Numbered from the stretch's first letter, positions 40,306-52,541 are shown. The stretch: DNA of 64,000 nt from Methylococcaceae bacterium (GCA_006844585.1 SPJM01000341.1:1-64000), one strand, 5' to 3'. Made by a program: numbers and translations. The notes: a model not told the origin generated them from the letters alone.

Positions 40306-40876
40306 TTTTTAGCTCCCTTTTTTTCATCCTGCGGTTTTTTCTTGCCGTAGCCCGCTGTCATCGAAAATCTATTAAAATCTTCCTTGGCGTCGCCTCGTCC
40401 CTGAATGACTTTCAGCTTGGGAGTATTCATCCAATCCGACTTATCAATTGAGCGCATATAAGCGGAAATTCGCGCATTAGATTGAGCTTTGCCGCTAAAG
40501 CTTAAAGCTTTCCCCTTTTGAGTAAAGCCGGTCAAAAACACGCCATCGGGTATCGTCACCGCCAATTCATCAAACAAATGCACAGCCTGAGGGCGACTTT
40601 CCTGTAATTTTTGGATCACTTCAATCTTGGTTAACAGCTTGGCCTTTTTTTCTTCAATTGTTTTAATCTCTTGAACTTTTTTATTGACAATGCTTATTTC
40701 GCTCTGCAACCTCTGATTTCTACGATCCTGATATTCTTTCATCCCTTCAATGTAAAGATAAACCCCCAACAAGATAATACAGGTTGCAACCACCGAAGCT
40801 ACAATACCGACAATAAAATCCTGTTGTTGTTGTTTACGGCGCTGTTCCCGCCAAGGGAGTAAATTAATCCTGGCCA

Positions 40877-40877
<1 letters not shown>
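40302..40877 (-). CDS. pilN: Type IV pilus assembly protein PilN
   Basis: MARINLLPWREQRRKQQQQDF. Confidence 0.96.
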
Positions 40878-41941
<1,064 letters not shown>

Positions 41942-42153
41942 CTAACCCTTTTATCATCTTGAGACATAATAATAAATTATTTTTCCGGCAAGGTATAACC
42001 AGTGGAAAGAAAATTAAACCATATTGTTAACAAAGTATAGTAGTCTTTTTATTTTTTTCGCCTTACATTTACAAATTTCCAGCGAAATTGTATTGAAGCA
42101 AACAAAAAAAACGGTTACCTTGTGCCTAATTTTAAACTTTATTCAAAAAAATT

Positions 42154-44505
42154 GTGTCTACAGGCTGGCAATTTCTAAAATCAACTTTCAAATGGTTTTT
42201 CATTCTTTTCCTTATCTGCGCAATAGGTGTTGCAATTGCGGGGTATCTTTTTTATGAAAAACTTGAAAAAGAACTCCCTGACATTAACACATTGTCTAGC
42301 GTGCAATATCAAATCCCGTTGAGCATCTTCAGTCGAGACAAAAAACTCATCGCGCGCTTCGGCGAAAAAAAACGCATTCCTATTACTATTGACGAAATTC
42401 CCCAACGCCAACTCAATGCCTTTATCGCCTCGGAAGACGACCGCTTTTACGCTCACCCGGGGGTAGATTACCAAGGCTTATTACGCGCGGCAATACAACT
42501 AGCGATTACCGGGAAGAAAAAACAAGGCGGCAGCACCATTACTATGCAAGTTGCCCGTAATTTTCTCTTGTCCAGAGAAAAAACCTATATTAGGAAAATT
42601 AAGGAAATCATTCTCGCATTAAAAATTGAACAAAGCTATTCAAAAGACAAGATTCTCCAGCTCTATCTGAATAAAATTTACCTAGGCCACCGGTCTTACG
42701 GTATTGCAGCGGCGACCATGACCTATTACGGCAAACCTTTGGATCAGCTTAATCTGGCGCAAATGGCTATGCTCGCCGGCCTGCCTAAAGCCCCCTCCAG
42801 CTACAACCCGATCAGCAATCCGGAAAGAGCGATTGTCCGCAGAAACTATGTCCTACGCCGCATGCTGGAATTGGAATATATCACTGAGGCAGAATACAAC
42901 CTGGCTAAATCACAAACCGTTACCGCTTCTTTAGACTATAAAACAACCGAAGCCGATGCCCCCTATATAGCCGAAATGGTTCGCCAAGAATTATTTGAAA
43001 AATACGGAGAAGAATTATACACCAAAGGTCTGAACGTCTACACCACCATAGACAGCCGTTTACAAGATGCCGCCACCCAATCCTTACAAACAGCTCTCCA
43101 CCTTTATGATCAACGCCATGGTTACCGCTCGCTGCCGCATAGCAATGAGGTCTCGGAAAAAGAATTCTCCGCTGAAAAAATCGGCGATACCCAAATAGCC
43201 AAAGTTTTTCAATTAACCGAAAAATCCGCCAAAGCCAAACTCAGCGACGGCGAAATTATTGAGTTATCCTGGGAAAATATCGAATGGGCAAGACCTTATA
43301 AAGGACGTTCATATGTGGGTAATCCATTAAAATCCAGCCAAGATATTTTTGCCGAAAATGATTTTATTCGAGTCAGGGCGCTGCCGGATAATCAATGGGC
43401 GCTTGCTCAAATCCCTGAAGTTGAAGGCGCATTTGTGGCGCTCAGACCGCAAGACGGCGCCATTCTGGCTTTAACCGGCGGATTTGATTTTTTTCATAAC
43501 AAATATAACCGGGCAACGCAATCCAAAAGACAGCCGGGATCCGGATTCAAGCCTATTATTTACGCCACCGCCTTGGAAAAAGGCTTTACCGCGGCCAGCA
43601 TCATTAATGACGCCCCGGTCGTTGTCGCCGACCCGGATCAAGAAACACACTGGAAACCTCAAAATTACAGCCATAAGTTTTATGGGCCCACAACCATACG
43701 CGATGCGCTAAGAAAATCCCGCAACTTGATTTCCATTAGAATTCTGAGAGAAATCGGCATTCCAGCAGTCAGAAGAACGGCGTATCGTTTCGGTTTTAAT
43801 TCCGAGCAAGTGCCGAACAGTCTCTCCTTAGCGCTAGGCAGCGGCCACGCCACGCCGTTACAAATGGCTCAAGTTTATTCCACTTTCGCCAACGGCGGTT
43901 TTTTGGTTGAGCCTTATTTGATAGACAAAATTGTCGATAATGATGAGCAGATTATTTTTCAGGCCCAACCCAAAATAGCCTGCATCCAATGCGAACATAA
44001 TAATAATGGCGAAACACGCGCCAAACGCATACTTTCGCCGCGCATTAATTTTCTAATGAACACCTTATTAAGAGATGTTGTGCGCCGAGGCACCGCCACC
44101 CGGGCAAAAGTATTAAAACGCAATGATTTAGCGGGCAAAACCGGCACCACAAATGATCAAAAGGACACTTGGTTTAACGGCTATACAGCCGATATAGCCG
44201 CCACTGCCTGGCTGGGCATGGACGAACCCAGCCCATTAGGTCGTGGAGAAACCGGCGGCAAAGCAGCCTTGCCGATGTGGATAGAATTTATGAAGGTAGC
44301 CCTGAAAGATAAAGCGGAGCACGAACTGAAAAGACCTGCAGGCATTAGCAGCGCTTACGTTGATCCGACAACCGGCTTGTTGGCTATAAGAGGAAGCGGC
44401 AAAGGCATTTGGGAATATTTTAGAAGTGAAAAAACACCCTCTCAATATTCGCCGGTAGAAGCCGAATCCGATGAAGAAGGTCAACAAGAAGACGATCTAT
44501 TTTAA
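42154..44505 (+). CDS. mrcA: Penicillin-binding protein 1A
   Basis: ASEDDRFYAHPGVDYQGLLRA, GGSTITMQVARNFLLSREKTYIRK, transpeptidase RQPGSGFKPIIY, KTGTTNDQKDTWFNGY; GTG start, divergent from pilM. Confidence 0.96.
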   Translation: MSTGWQFLKSTFKWFFILFLICAIGVAIAGYLFYEKLEKELPDINTLSSVQYQIPLSIFSRDKKLIARFGEKKRIPITIDEIPQRQLNAFIASEDDRFYAHPGVDYQGLLRAAIQLAITGKKKQGGSTITMQVARNFLLSREKTYIRKIKEIILALKIEQSYSKDKILQLYLNKIYLGHRSYGIAAATMTYYGKPLDQLNLAQMAMLAGLPKAPSSYNPISNPERAIVRRNYVLRRMLELEYITEAEYNLAKSQTVTASLDYKTTEADAPYIAEMVRQELFEKYGEELYTKGLNVYTTIDSRLQDAATQSLQTALHLYDQRHGYRSLPHSNEVSEKEFSAEKIGDTQIAKVFQLTEKSAKAKLSDGEIIELSWENIEWARPYKGRSYVGNPLKSSQDIFAENDFIRVRALPDNQWALAQIPEVEGAFVALRPQDGAILALTGGFDFFHNKYNRATQSKRQPGSGFKPIIYATALEKGFTAASIINDAPVVVADPDQETHWKPQNYSHKFYGPTTIRDALRKSRNLISIRILREIGIPAVRRTAYRFGFNSEQVPNSLSLALGSGHATPLQMAQVYSTFANGGFLVEPYLIDKIVDNDEQIIFQAQPKIACIQCEHNNNGETRAKRILSPRINFLMNTLLRDVVRRGTATRAKVLKRNDLAGKTGTTNDQKDTWFNGYTADIAATAWLGMDEPSPLGRGETGGKAALPMWIEFMKVALKDKAEHELKRPAGISSAYVDPTTGLLAIRGSGKGIWEYFRSEKTPSQYSPVEAESDEEGQQEDDLF

Positions 44506-44572
44506 ATTCGTTTCCGCCACGCGAACACTCGCTTTGTCACTGATTATTTAGAGCGTGGAGTACCAGGCAGGA

Positions 44573-45847
44573 TTAACACAAGCGCTCACCCGAAAAGATC
44601 ACATTAAAACAACTTCCACGCCCTAATTGACTCTCAACTTCCAATCTAGCGTCATGCCGCGCCAAAACATGTTTAACAATCGCCAACCCCAAGCCTGTAC
44701 CGTTAACTTTATGATCTCTTTGCACATCAACTCGGTAAAATCGTTCTGTTAAACGCGGTATTTCAGCAGCGGGAATTCCTTCGCCGCTATCTTCCACGCT
44801 TAAACAAGCTTCCCCTGGATCATTAAGTCGCCATACCACGTTAACTTTGGCGTCATCCGGCGAGTATTTTAAAGCATTAACAATCAAATTAGTGACCGCG
44901 CTGCGCAATTCGCTTTTTTCACCTAGAATTTTTGCCTCACAAGCCAATCTTAAATTGATTCTTTGCAAACTGTTTTCTGTAATTTCAACATTACAGCATA
45001 ACTCATTCAACAGTTCCGGAACATTGACGCATTCGGTAATTTTTTTTGTCGTTTCCAACCGAATCAACATCAACAAGTCATCGACCAGATGCTCCATATG
45101 CTGTGTCTGCACATCCATTTGTTCCAACGAACGGCTATATACAGACTCGCCATCATCCATATCGCGTAAGGTTTCCAGATATCCCTTTAAAACCGTCAAC
45201 GGCGTACGCAGTTCATGTGAAACATTGGCGACAAAATCCTTACGCATTGTTTCAACCCGCCTAATCTGGGTAATATCTTGCGCAATCAATAATCGCATCC
45301 CGGAACCATAGGGCACAATGGTGATTTCAAGGATATTATTTTCATCGGCGGGGGACGCTATACAGATTTTTTGATGATAATCGCCAGTGTTGAAGTATTG
45401 CACAAACTCCGGCACCCGGATAATATTGGTAATGCGGGAACCAATATCGGCTTTTTTTAAATGCAAAACCTTTCGGGCGGCAATATTAATCCATTCCACC
45501 CGCCCATAATCGCCTAGTACGACAGCAGCATCAGGCAAGGCATCCGTTGATTTGCGATAACGCATCAACACTTTACCCAACTTTTTCTTGTTATTTTTTT
45601 GCTTTTTCTTCAGTTTGTAGAAGTGATAATAAATATTGCCCCATATCCCTTTAATTTTTTTATTATCGCCGATCGCTCCTTGCGCCAGCCATCGCTCCAA
45701 GCGATCTATCAGAATTATTTGCCTTATCCATAAGCCTAGAACCACTAAAAAAAATAATTCCAGTAAATGCCCAATAAAAAAACCAACAATTAGAGCGGCA
45801 AATAACAAAGTGAAAAACTGCTTCTTTTCCCAAGACCAGCGATTCAT
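44573..45847 (-). CDS. phoR: Phosphate regulon sensor histidine kinase PhoR
   Basis: H-box FVANVSHELRTPLTVLKGYLETL, VEDSGEGIP, GTGLGLAIVKHVL; follows phoB. Confidence 0.95.
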   Translation of the reverse strand: MNRWSWEKKQFFTLLFAALIVGFFIGHLLELFFLVVLGLWIRQIILIDRLERWLAQGAIGDNKKIKGIWGNIYYHFYKLKKKQKNNKKKLGKVLMRYRKSTDALPDAAVVLGDYGRVEWINIAARKVLHLKKADIGSRITNIIRVPEFVQYFNTGDYHQKICIASPADENNILEITIVPYGSGMRLLIAQDITQIRRVETMRKDFVANVSHELRTPLTVLKGYLETLRDMDDGESVYSRSLEQMDVQTQHMEHLVDDLLMLIRLETTKKITECVNVPELLNELCCNVEITENSLQRINLRLACEAKILGEKSELRSAVTNLIVNALKYSPDDAKVNVVWRLNDPGEACLSVEDSGEGIPAAEIPRLTERFYRVDVQRDHKVNGTGLGLAIVKHVLARHDARLEVESQLGRGSCFNVIFSGERLC

Positions 45848-45862
45848 CAGTCAATCAATCGA

Positions 45863-46558
45863 TCAAATCGAAAAGCGATAGCCAAAACCGCGAACTGTCT
45901 GTACGGCTTGATCTTGACCATATTTAGCCAAAACCTTGCGTAATCGCCTGATATGAACATCAACGGTGCGCTCCTCAATGTATACGCTGCGCCCCCATAC
46001 TTTATCGAGCAGCTGGGTGCGGCTATATACCTTATCCGGATTCTCCATGAAAAAATTCATTAATTTGAATTCAGTCGGACTCACTTCAATACTTTCACCG
46101 TTCACGCTTAACCGATGTTGTTCCTTATCCAAGATGAAATCACCAATGACTAATTGTTTAATATCAAACAATTTTCCACTTCGACGCATCACCGCTTTAA
46201 CACGGGCGACCAATTCCTTTGGCGAAAAGGGTTTGGTCACGTAATCATCAACGCCAAGCTCAAATCCCCTAACTTTATCTTCTTCTTCGCCGCGCGCGGT
46301 CAACAAAATAATCGGCAGATCATGAAAACTTTCCTCTTTTTTCATCCGCCTAGCGAAATCAACGCCACTCATTCCCGGCAGCATCCAATCCAATAAAATC
46401 AGATCAGGCGTTTCTTCCGCCATTCTTTGCAGCGCCATTTCCGCAGTTGCCGCCTCAATGACTTGAAATGAAGCGTGCTCCAAAACCATCACTAACATTT
46501 CACGAATGGCGTCTTCATCTTCTACAATTAGAATTTTTAAATTAGACATAATCAACAA
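45863..46558 (-). CDS. phoB: Phosphate response regulator PhoB
   Basis: ILIVEDEDAIREMLVMVLEHASF, LLDWMLPGMSGVDFARRMK, SPTEFKLMNFFMENPDKVYSRTQLLDKVWG. Confidence 0.96.
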   Translation of the reverse strand: MLIMSNLKILIVEDEDAIREMLVMVLEHASFQVIEAATAEMALQRMAEETPDLILLDWMLPGMSGVDFARRMKKEESFHDLPIILLTARGEEEDKVRGFELGVDDYVTKPFSPKELVARVKAVMRRSGKLFDIKQLVIGDFILDKEQHRLSVNGESIEVSPTEFKLMNFFMENPDKVYSRTQLLDKVWGRSVYIEERTVDVHIRRLRKVLAKYGQDQAVQTVRGFGYRFSI

Positions 46559-46751
46559 AATAAAATTTCACTCAAACTTCTTCCAGTCAAGAGGTTAAAT
46601 TCAGAAACGAGCATGAAAAAACTCTTCAACTGAAACAAACAACCTTTCTTTTTACGTTTTTTATGTTACGTGCTTGTTACAATCCAAAAAAAATGTTTAC
46701 TGTTGCACGAAAATAACAAAATCATTGGCGGAGTATATTTTGCGAATGTCG

Positions 46752-47468
46752 CTACTTATCACTAATTATTTGTTCCAGTTCATCTTGAGAACTATGCCGC
46801 ACATCGCGGCCTTTAATCATGTATATAACGTGTTCGCAAATATTACAGGAATGATCGCCGATCCGCTCCAAAGCACGCGCCGACCATAAAACATCCAAAG
46901 TACGGGTAATATTGCGAGGATTTTCCATCATTTGAGTGATCAATTGACGAATAATACTGGCGTATTCCTGGTCTACGATTTTATCGTTACTGGTAATGTC
47001 AGCGATATTATCGGTATCCATCCGCGCCAAAGCATCTAAAGAGCCGTGCAGCATTTTCTTCACCATATCCAATAGATGCCGGATTTCATGATATTGTTCA
47101 TGATAGTATTCCGTTTTTTCCAGACGCATGGTCATTTTGGCGATACGCGTTGCTTCATCACCGACCCGCTCCAAATCAGTAATAATCTTTACTGAAGCCA
47201 ACAGCATCCGTAAGTCAAAAGCAGCGGGTTGTCTTTTCGCCAAGATCTCGCTGCACTCCTGATCAATATCCACTTGCAAGCTATCCACCAAATCATCTTG
47301 CTGAATTACCTTCTCCGCCAATTCCAAATCACAGGTCATAAAAGCGGATACCGCTTGTTCAATTTGCTGCTCAACCAAGCCCCCCATCGCCAGGACTTTA
47401 TTGCGAATATCTTCCATTTCCTCATTAAACTGTTTGGAAATATGTTGCCCGATATTTTTGTTATCCAT
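46752..47468 (-). CDS. phoU: Phosphate transport system regulatory protein PhoU
   Basis: MDNKNIGQHISKQFNEEMEDIRNKVLAMGGLVEQQIEQA. Start set at the internal Met after an RBS-like aaggagcgg; the ORF track extends to 47558. Confidence 0.94.
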   Translation of the reverse strand: MDNKNIGQHISKQFNEEMEDIRNKVLAMGGLVEQQIEQAVSAFMTCDLELAEKVIQQDDLVDSLQVDIDQECSEILAKRQPAAFDLRMLLASVKIITDLERVGDEATRIAKMTMRLEKTEYYHEQYHEIRHLLDMVKKMLHGSLDALARMDTDNIADITSNDKIVDQEYASIIRQLITQMMENPRNITRTLDVLWSARALERIGDHSCNICEHVIYMIKGRDVRHSSQDELEQIISDK

Positions 47469-47481
47469 TGTCCGCTCCTTA

Positions 47482-48321
47482 TTAACCATATCGGCCGGTA
47501 ATATAATCTTCAGTCTGTTTCTTTCCGGGATTAGTAAACAACTCGGTGGTTTCGCCAAATTCGATCAATTCCCCCATATACATGAATGCGGTATAGTCGG
47601 ATACCCGCGCCGCCTGCTGCATATTATGGGTCACAATCACAATGGTGTATTTTTCCTTCAGTTCATTAATAAGCTCTTCAATTTTCAACGTAGAAATCGG
47701 ATCCAAAGCTGAGGCCGGCTCATCCAGCAACATCACTTCCGGTTCAATCGCAATGGCTCTAGCGATAACCAGCCTCTGCTGCTGACCGCCTGACATACCC
47801 AGAGCATTATCATTTAAACGGTCTTTGACTTCGTCCCAAAGCGCTGCGCCGCGTAGCGATTTCTCTACGCTTTCATCCAGTACGCGTCGATCATTAACCC
47901 CTTGAATCCTTAATCCATAGGCGACATTTTCATAAATCGTTTTCGGAAAAGGATTGGGTTTTTGAAAAACCATTCCCACCCGTCGGCGCAAATCCGCCAC
48001 GTTCACGGATTTATCATAAATGTCTTCGCCATCCAATAAAATCCGGCCATCAATATTGACGGTATCAATCAAATCATTCATTCGGTTTATACAGCGCAAC
48101 AAAGTCGATTTCCCGCAGCCGCTGGGGCCGATATAGGCGGTTACCTTTTTGCGCGGAATTTCCATATTAACGCCATGCAAAGCCTGCTTCTCTCCATAAA
48201 ACAAGTTCAAGTCTTCAATTTTCAGGCAGGTATCCACCACCTCATCTTTTGTCTTGATCGCCCGGCTTAATGATCCGATATCAATACTGTGCGTCAATGT
48301 ATTCTCTGTCGTTGTTGTCAT
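47482..48321 (-). CDS. pstB: Phosphate ABC transporter ATP-binding protein PstB
   Basis: [52 protein letters not shown]-type signature [15 protein letters not shown]. Confidence 0.98.
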   Translation of the reverse strand: MTTTTENTLTHSIDIGSLSRAIKTKDEVVDTCLKIEDLNLFYGEKQALHGVNMEIPRKKVTAYIGPSGCGKSTLLRCINRMNDLIDTVNIDGRILLDGEDIYDKSVNVADLRRRVGMVFQKPNPFPKTIYENVAYGLRIQGVNDRRVLDESVEKSLRGAALWDEVKDRLNDNALGMSGGQQQRLVIARAIAIEPEVMLLDEPASALDPISTLKIEELINELKEKYTIVIVTHNMQQAARVSDYTAFMYMGELIEFGETTELFTNPGKKQTEDYITGRYG

Positions 48322-48332
48322 TTAAAACCTCT

Positions 48333-49985
48333 TTAACCTTCTAATGCCCGATATTTCTCACGCAAATGATTTCTGATTTTGATCGCAAACATATTCAAGC
48401 CGATAATCACCATCACCAATAATAAGGAAGTCGCGTAAACCAACGGCCTGGCCGCCTCCACATTCGGGCTTTGAAAACCGACATCATAAATATGAAAGCC
48501 CAAGTGCATGAACTTGCGATCTAAGTGCAAAAATGGAAAATTGCCGTCTAGCGGTAAAGTCGGCGCTAATTTCACCACCCCCACCAGCATCAACGGCGCG
48601 ACTTCACCCGCCGCCCTGGCTACCGCCAAAATCAAACCGGTCATCATTGCCGGGCTGGCCATCGGCAACACCGTCCGCCATAATGTTTCAGCCTTGGTTG
48701 CGCCTAATGCCAAGCTGCCTTCACGGATAGATTTAGGAATCCGCGCCAACCCTTCTTCGGTGGAGACAATCACCACCGGCAAAGTCAGCAAAGCCAGGGT
48801 TAACGACGCCCACATCAAACCCGGCGTTCCAAACACCGGCGCCGGCGCAGCTTCGGGGTAAAACAATTGATCAATATTACCGCCCAAAATGTAAACAAAG
48901 AAACCAAGTCCGAAAACCCCGTAAACAATGGAAGGCACTCCGGCCAGATTATTCACAGCAATCCGAATCATCCGCGTAACAATGCCTTGACTGGCGTACT
49001 CGCGCAAATAAACCGCGGCAATCACACCAAAAGGCGTCACAATCACCGCCATCAGCATCACCATCATAATGGTGCCGAAAATAGCCGGAAAAATACCGCC
49101 TTCTGTATTGGCTTCACGCGGTTCGGCAGTCACGAATTCAATAAAAGTAGCGCCATATTCCAAAGTTTTCTCAACGCCGCTCATCGCGTTCGGCTGCAGA
49201 ATCCGCACCACCTTTTCCAAGGCAATATCCATTTGCTGACCATTCGCTGCTTTAACAACCAGACTATCGCGTCTGATTTTTTGATACAAATCTGCCAGCT
49301 GTTGTTGCAAGGTTTGGTATTGTTTATCATATTCAGCGCGTTGCAGGGCAAAATCTTGTTCTGACTGCGCATTCCATTGATCTTTCAATTCCAGACTGCG
49401 CTGCTTCAGCCTCAATCTTTCCAGGCCATAGTTAATAGCGCCGACTTCGCTCTTCTGCAATTGTTCAATTTCTTCGAATAAATCCAACGCTTGTTCTAAA
49501 CGATCTTGCGCAGCTTGAAAAGCTTGTTCGCCCTGCCCGACAATCTTGCCGTTTTCTTTTACCGCCAGCAATCGTCCATAAAAATTTCCCCATTCGCGAC
49601 GCTCGATCATCACCAGTTCTTCAGGGTATTGCTGTTGCTGGATATACTGCGTCTGCACCCAGCGAAAATCCATCCCGGTTAAATCTCGATTGCCGACTTT
49701 CAACAAGCGCTGCTCTAAAAACTCGGCATTGTTCAGCAACTGGTAACCATTTTCTTTCGCTTGCTGGGCGGGTAATAATGATTCTTCCAGCTCCTCGCCG
49801 ATAACAACGGTTTCCTGACCGTTTTCCAAATATTGATATTCCACAATATCCGCCGGCCAAAAATGCCCCAAACCTCTAGCCGCGATCAGTAACAATAAAC
49901 CGACCACCAAAATCAGACTGGTGCTGACTGCGGCGGCATTTAACCAAACCCAGGGCGAACCTGATTTAAACCACTCTTTAATCAT
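48333..49985 (-). CDS. pstA: Phosphate ABC transporter permease PstA
   Basis: Long periplasmic insertion, then permease core EGSLALGATKAETLWRTVLPMASPAMMTGLILAVARAAGEVAPLM. Confidence 0.95.
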   Translation of the reverse strand: MIKEWFKSGSPWVWLNAAAVSTSLILVVGLLLLIAARGLGHFWPADIVEYQYLENGQETVVIGEELEESLLPAQQAKENGYQLLNNAEFLEQRLLKVGNRDLTGMDFRWVQTQYIQQQQYPEELVMIERREWGNFYGRLLAVKENGKIVGQGEQAFQAAQDRLEQALDLFEEIEQLQKSEVGAINYGLERLRLKQRSLELKDQWNAQSEQDFALQRAEYDKQYQTLQQQLADLYQKIRRDSLVVKAANGQQMDIALEKVVRILQPNAMSGVEKTLEYGATFIEFVTAEPREANTEGGIFPAIFGTIMMVMLMAVIVTPFGVIAAVYLREYASQGIVTRMIRIAVNNLAGVPSIVYGVFGLGFFVYILGGNIDQLFYPEAAPAPVFGTPGLMWASLTLALLTLPVVIVSTEEGLARIPKSIREGSLALGATKAETLWRTVLPMASPAMMTGLILAVARAAGEVAPLMLVGVVKLAPTLPLDGNFPFLHLDRKFMHLGFHIYDVGFQSPNVEAARPLVYATSLLLVMVIIGLNMFAIKIRNHLREKYRALEG

Positions 49986-52261
49986 AATGAACTATATTTC
50001 TGACGTAAATTCTGGCGAACCAGTTCAGCCAGCGTATTAAAAACAAAAGTAAACATGAACAACACTAGGGCGGCTAAAAATAATACCCGATAGTGGGTGG
50101 AATCAACTTCTGACTCCGGCATTTCCACCGCGATATTCGCCGATAATGTGCGCATCCCCTGGAAGATACTGAGATCCATCACCGGTGTATTACCGGTCGC
50201 CATCAACACGATCATGGTTTCACCGACAGCGCGACCAAAACCAATCATCACTGCTGAAAAAATACCCGGACTGGCTGTTAACAACACCACTTTCACCATC
50301 GTTTGCCAAGGCGTAGCCCCCAATGCCAAAGAACCCGTGGTTAAATGCTTGGGAACGCTGAAAATTGCATCCTCAGCGATGGAAAAAATAGTCGGTATCA
50401 CCGCAAACCCCATCGCTAAACCAACCACCAATGAGTTACGCTGATCATAACCAATGCCGAACTCGTTCTGCATCCAAACCCGCATATCGCCATTGAAAAA
50501 AACCGCTTCAATCCCACCGCTTAAAGCAAATGCCAAGCAAGCGCCCAAAATAATCACCGGAACCAGCACCGCCGCATCCCAGCCCTCCGGAATTTTGTGA
50601 CGAATTTGTTTTGGCGCATATTGCCAAAAATAAGCAAATACAATCACCGCCAACGGCACAATCATCAACAGAGAAAAAATACCCACCAGGTTTTCTTCTA
50701 CAAACGGCGCCAACCACAAGCCAGCCAAAAAGCCCAAAATAACCGTCGGCAAAGCCTCCATAATTTCAATGGTCGGCTTAACTAATTGACGCATGCTCGG
50801 CGCCATAAAATAAGCGGTATAAATAGCCCCCATTAAAGCCAGGGGAATCGCCACCAGCATGGCGTAAAAAGCCGCTTTCAATGTACCGAACACCAATGGC
50901 GTCAAGCTCATTTTCGGCTCGAAATCATTACTGGCGGAAGAGGACTGCCATATATAATCCGGTTTTGGATAACTCTCATACCAGACTTCTTTCCAAATAG
51001 AAGACATAGAGACTTCAGGATGTTCGTTATCGACTTCCCAGAAGTGAATTTTGTGATCAGCCGCTTCAACCAAAAAGGCATTCGCCCTAGGCGATAATGC
51101 CAACGCAACCGGCGCATGGTCGGCTATTTTCTCTTTGATTAACTCTCTTTCCGCCGTTGAATGATAAATACCCAACAGGTTTTTATCATCAATGGCCACA
51201 AAACCTTTTCTTCGTTGCTCTGCGCTGATTTTCGCGATTGCCGAATCGGATACTTTAAAAGAACGTATCATTTGCAAACCGCTGCGATTCTGCTCATCTC
51301 TCACCAACGTCCATTGTGAGACTGTACCGGAGGAACTGCCGACTAACAGCGAAAGCTCTCCGTTCAAAAATTCCAGACTGGTAATAGTTTCGTTTAAAGG
51401 CAATGCTTGTTGCTTATGCTTAATAACCGGGCGTCCCTTATCCCCAACATCGACAAAGGTTAACGTCCCCGCAGCATCCGCCAAATACAGATTGCGCTGA
51501 TCCTTATCCAATAAGATAAAATCAATTTCATCGCCGGCCGCCTCTAATACCGCATCTGTACGTTCAAAACCCTCCTCATCATCAAATAAAGACTCTTCAC
51601 GAATAAAACTGCTCATGACCACTTGACCATCTGCAGTTTTAGCCGCTAAAGTGCTTTGATCCTCATCCACTCTTATCGCTAAGGCTTGCAAAGATCGACC
51701 TTGCGGGTCCAGAGTTAGCGGCTGCTCTCCTAAGGGATATTCCAAATGCGGGGTAATCACCCGCACATCGTTTGGATAACTGATTTTGTAATCATGTTTA
51801 GTAACCAAAACTTGACCATTGGAAAGCCCAAATGCAATCACCCCCTTATTCAAACTACCCTGGGCGTAACTAATGATCTCAGCTTGTTCGGGAGCGGCCA
51901 AGGTTTCTGTTTTCAAAACCTCGCCATCTTGCACCTTAAAAAATATAACCTGTCCATTTTTGGTGAACCTGACAGCCACTTCATTTTGTTCTTCCATCGC
52001 CAAAAAGGCCGTTTCACCTAAGTTTTTACCTGGGACCTCATAGTGATCGACGAAAGCGCTTTCAGCTGCATAAAACAGCGGCAACACCACGTACAGCAAA
52101 TAAAAGAATATCAGAACCACGGCGCCAATAACGCCTAATCCGCCGGCCACAACACCGTAACGAACCCATTGGTCTTTGATTAAACGCCAACGCTGAAAAA
52201 AACTGTCGGCGGCAGGCAAATGGAATTGTTCCTCTTCAGAACTTGATTTGACTTCAGACAT
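49982..52261 (-). CDS. pstC: Phosphate ABC transporter permease PstC
   Basis: Permease core LTTGSLALGATPWQTMVKVVLLTASPGIFSAVMIGFGRAVGETMIVLMATGNTPVMD; large N-terminal insertion. Confidence 0.95.
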   Translation of the reverse strand: MSEVKSSSEEEQFHLPAADSFFQRWRLIKDQWVRYGVVAGGLGVIGAVVLIFFYLLYVVLPLFYAAESAFVDHYEVPGKNLGETAFLAMEEQNEVAVRFTKNGQVIFFKVQDGEVLKTETLAAPEQAEIISYAQGSLNKGVIAFGLSNGQVLVTKHDYKISYPNDVRVITPHLEYPLGEQPLTLDPQGRSLQALAIRVDEDQSTLAAKTADGQVVMSSFIREESLFDDEEGFERTDAVLEAAGDEIDFILLDKDQRNLYLADAAGTLTFVDVGDKGRPVIKHKQQALPLNETITSLEFLNGELSLLVGSSSGTVSQWTLVRDEQNRSGLQMIRSFKVSDSAIAKISAEQRRKGFVAIDDKNLLGIYHSTAERELIKEKIADHAPVALALSPRANAFLVEAADHKIHFWEVDNEHPEVSMSSIWKEVWYESYPKPDYIWQSSSASNDFEPKMSLTPLVFGTLKAAFYAMLVAIPLALMGAIYTAYFMAPSMRQLVKPTIEIMEALPTVILGFLAGLWLAPFVEENLVGIFSLLMIVPLAVIVFAYFWQYAPKQIRHKIPEGWDAAVLVPVIILGACLAFALSGGIEAVFFNGDMRVWMQNEFGIGYDQRNSLVVGLAMGFAVIPTIFSIAEDAIFSVPKHLTTGSLALGATPWQTMVKVVLLTASPGIFSAVMIGFGRAVGETMIVLMATGNTPVMDLSIFQGMRTLSANIAVEMPESEVDSTHYRVLFLAALVLFMFTFVFNTLAELVRQNLRQKYSSL

Positions 52262-52332
52262 AAATATTATAACTCAATGATATGATTGACTTGCCCGCCT
52301 CAGCGCATTCTGAATGCATCATGCAAGTCATT

Positions 52333-52541
52333 AAGGAACGGGAATAAAATAACATCCGCAACTGGCGTAGGATTTCTGTTCATATTCAACGACTGCAAGG
52401 ATGCAGGAGGTAGAGCAACGCATGGAGCAGTTGCCGAGGCGCGGAAACAGGCGCATAGCAAGCTATGTAACTGTTTCTGCAACGCCGAAGATGGACAGAA
52501 AGACCAGTCAGTTGCGGATGTTATAAAATTTACGTTCCTAA
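52333..52541. repeat. MITE-like fold-back element, copy 3 (about 208 bp), inverted relative to copy 1
   Basis: Reverse complement nearly matches copy 1 end to end apart from an extra block of about 45 bp (52395-52440 region). Confidence 0.88.

Noticed and set aside
43471-43711. Overlapping ORFs inside the PBP1a gene
   Set aside because: Antisense or alternate-frame shadows of a strongly supported CDS; same reasoning applied to the other internal ORFs in the track.
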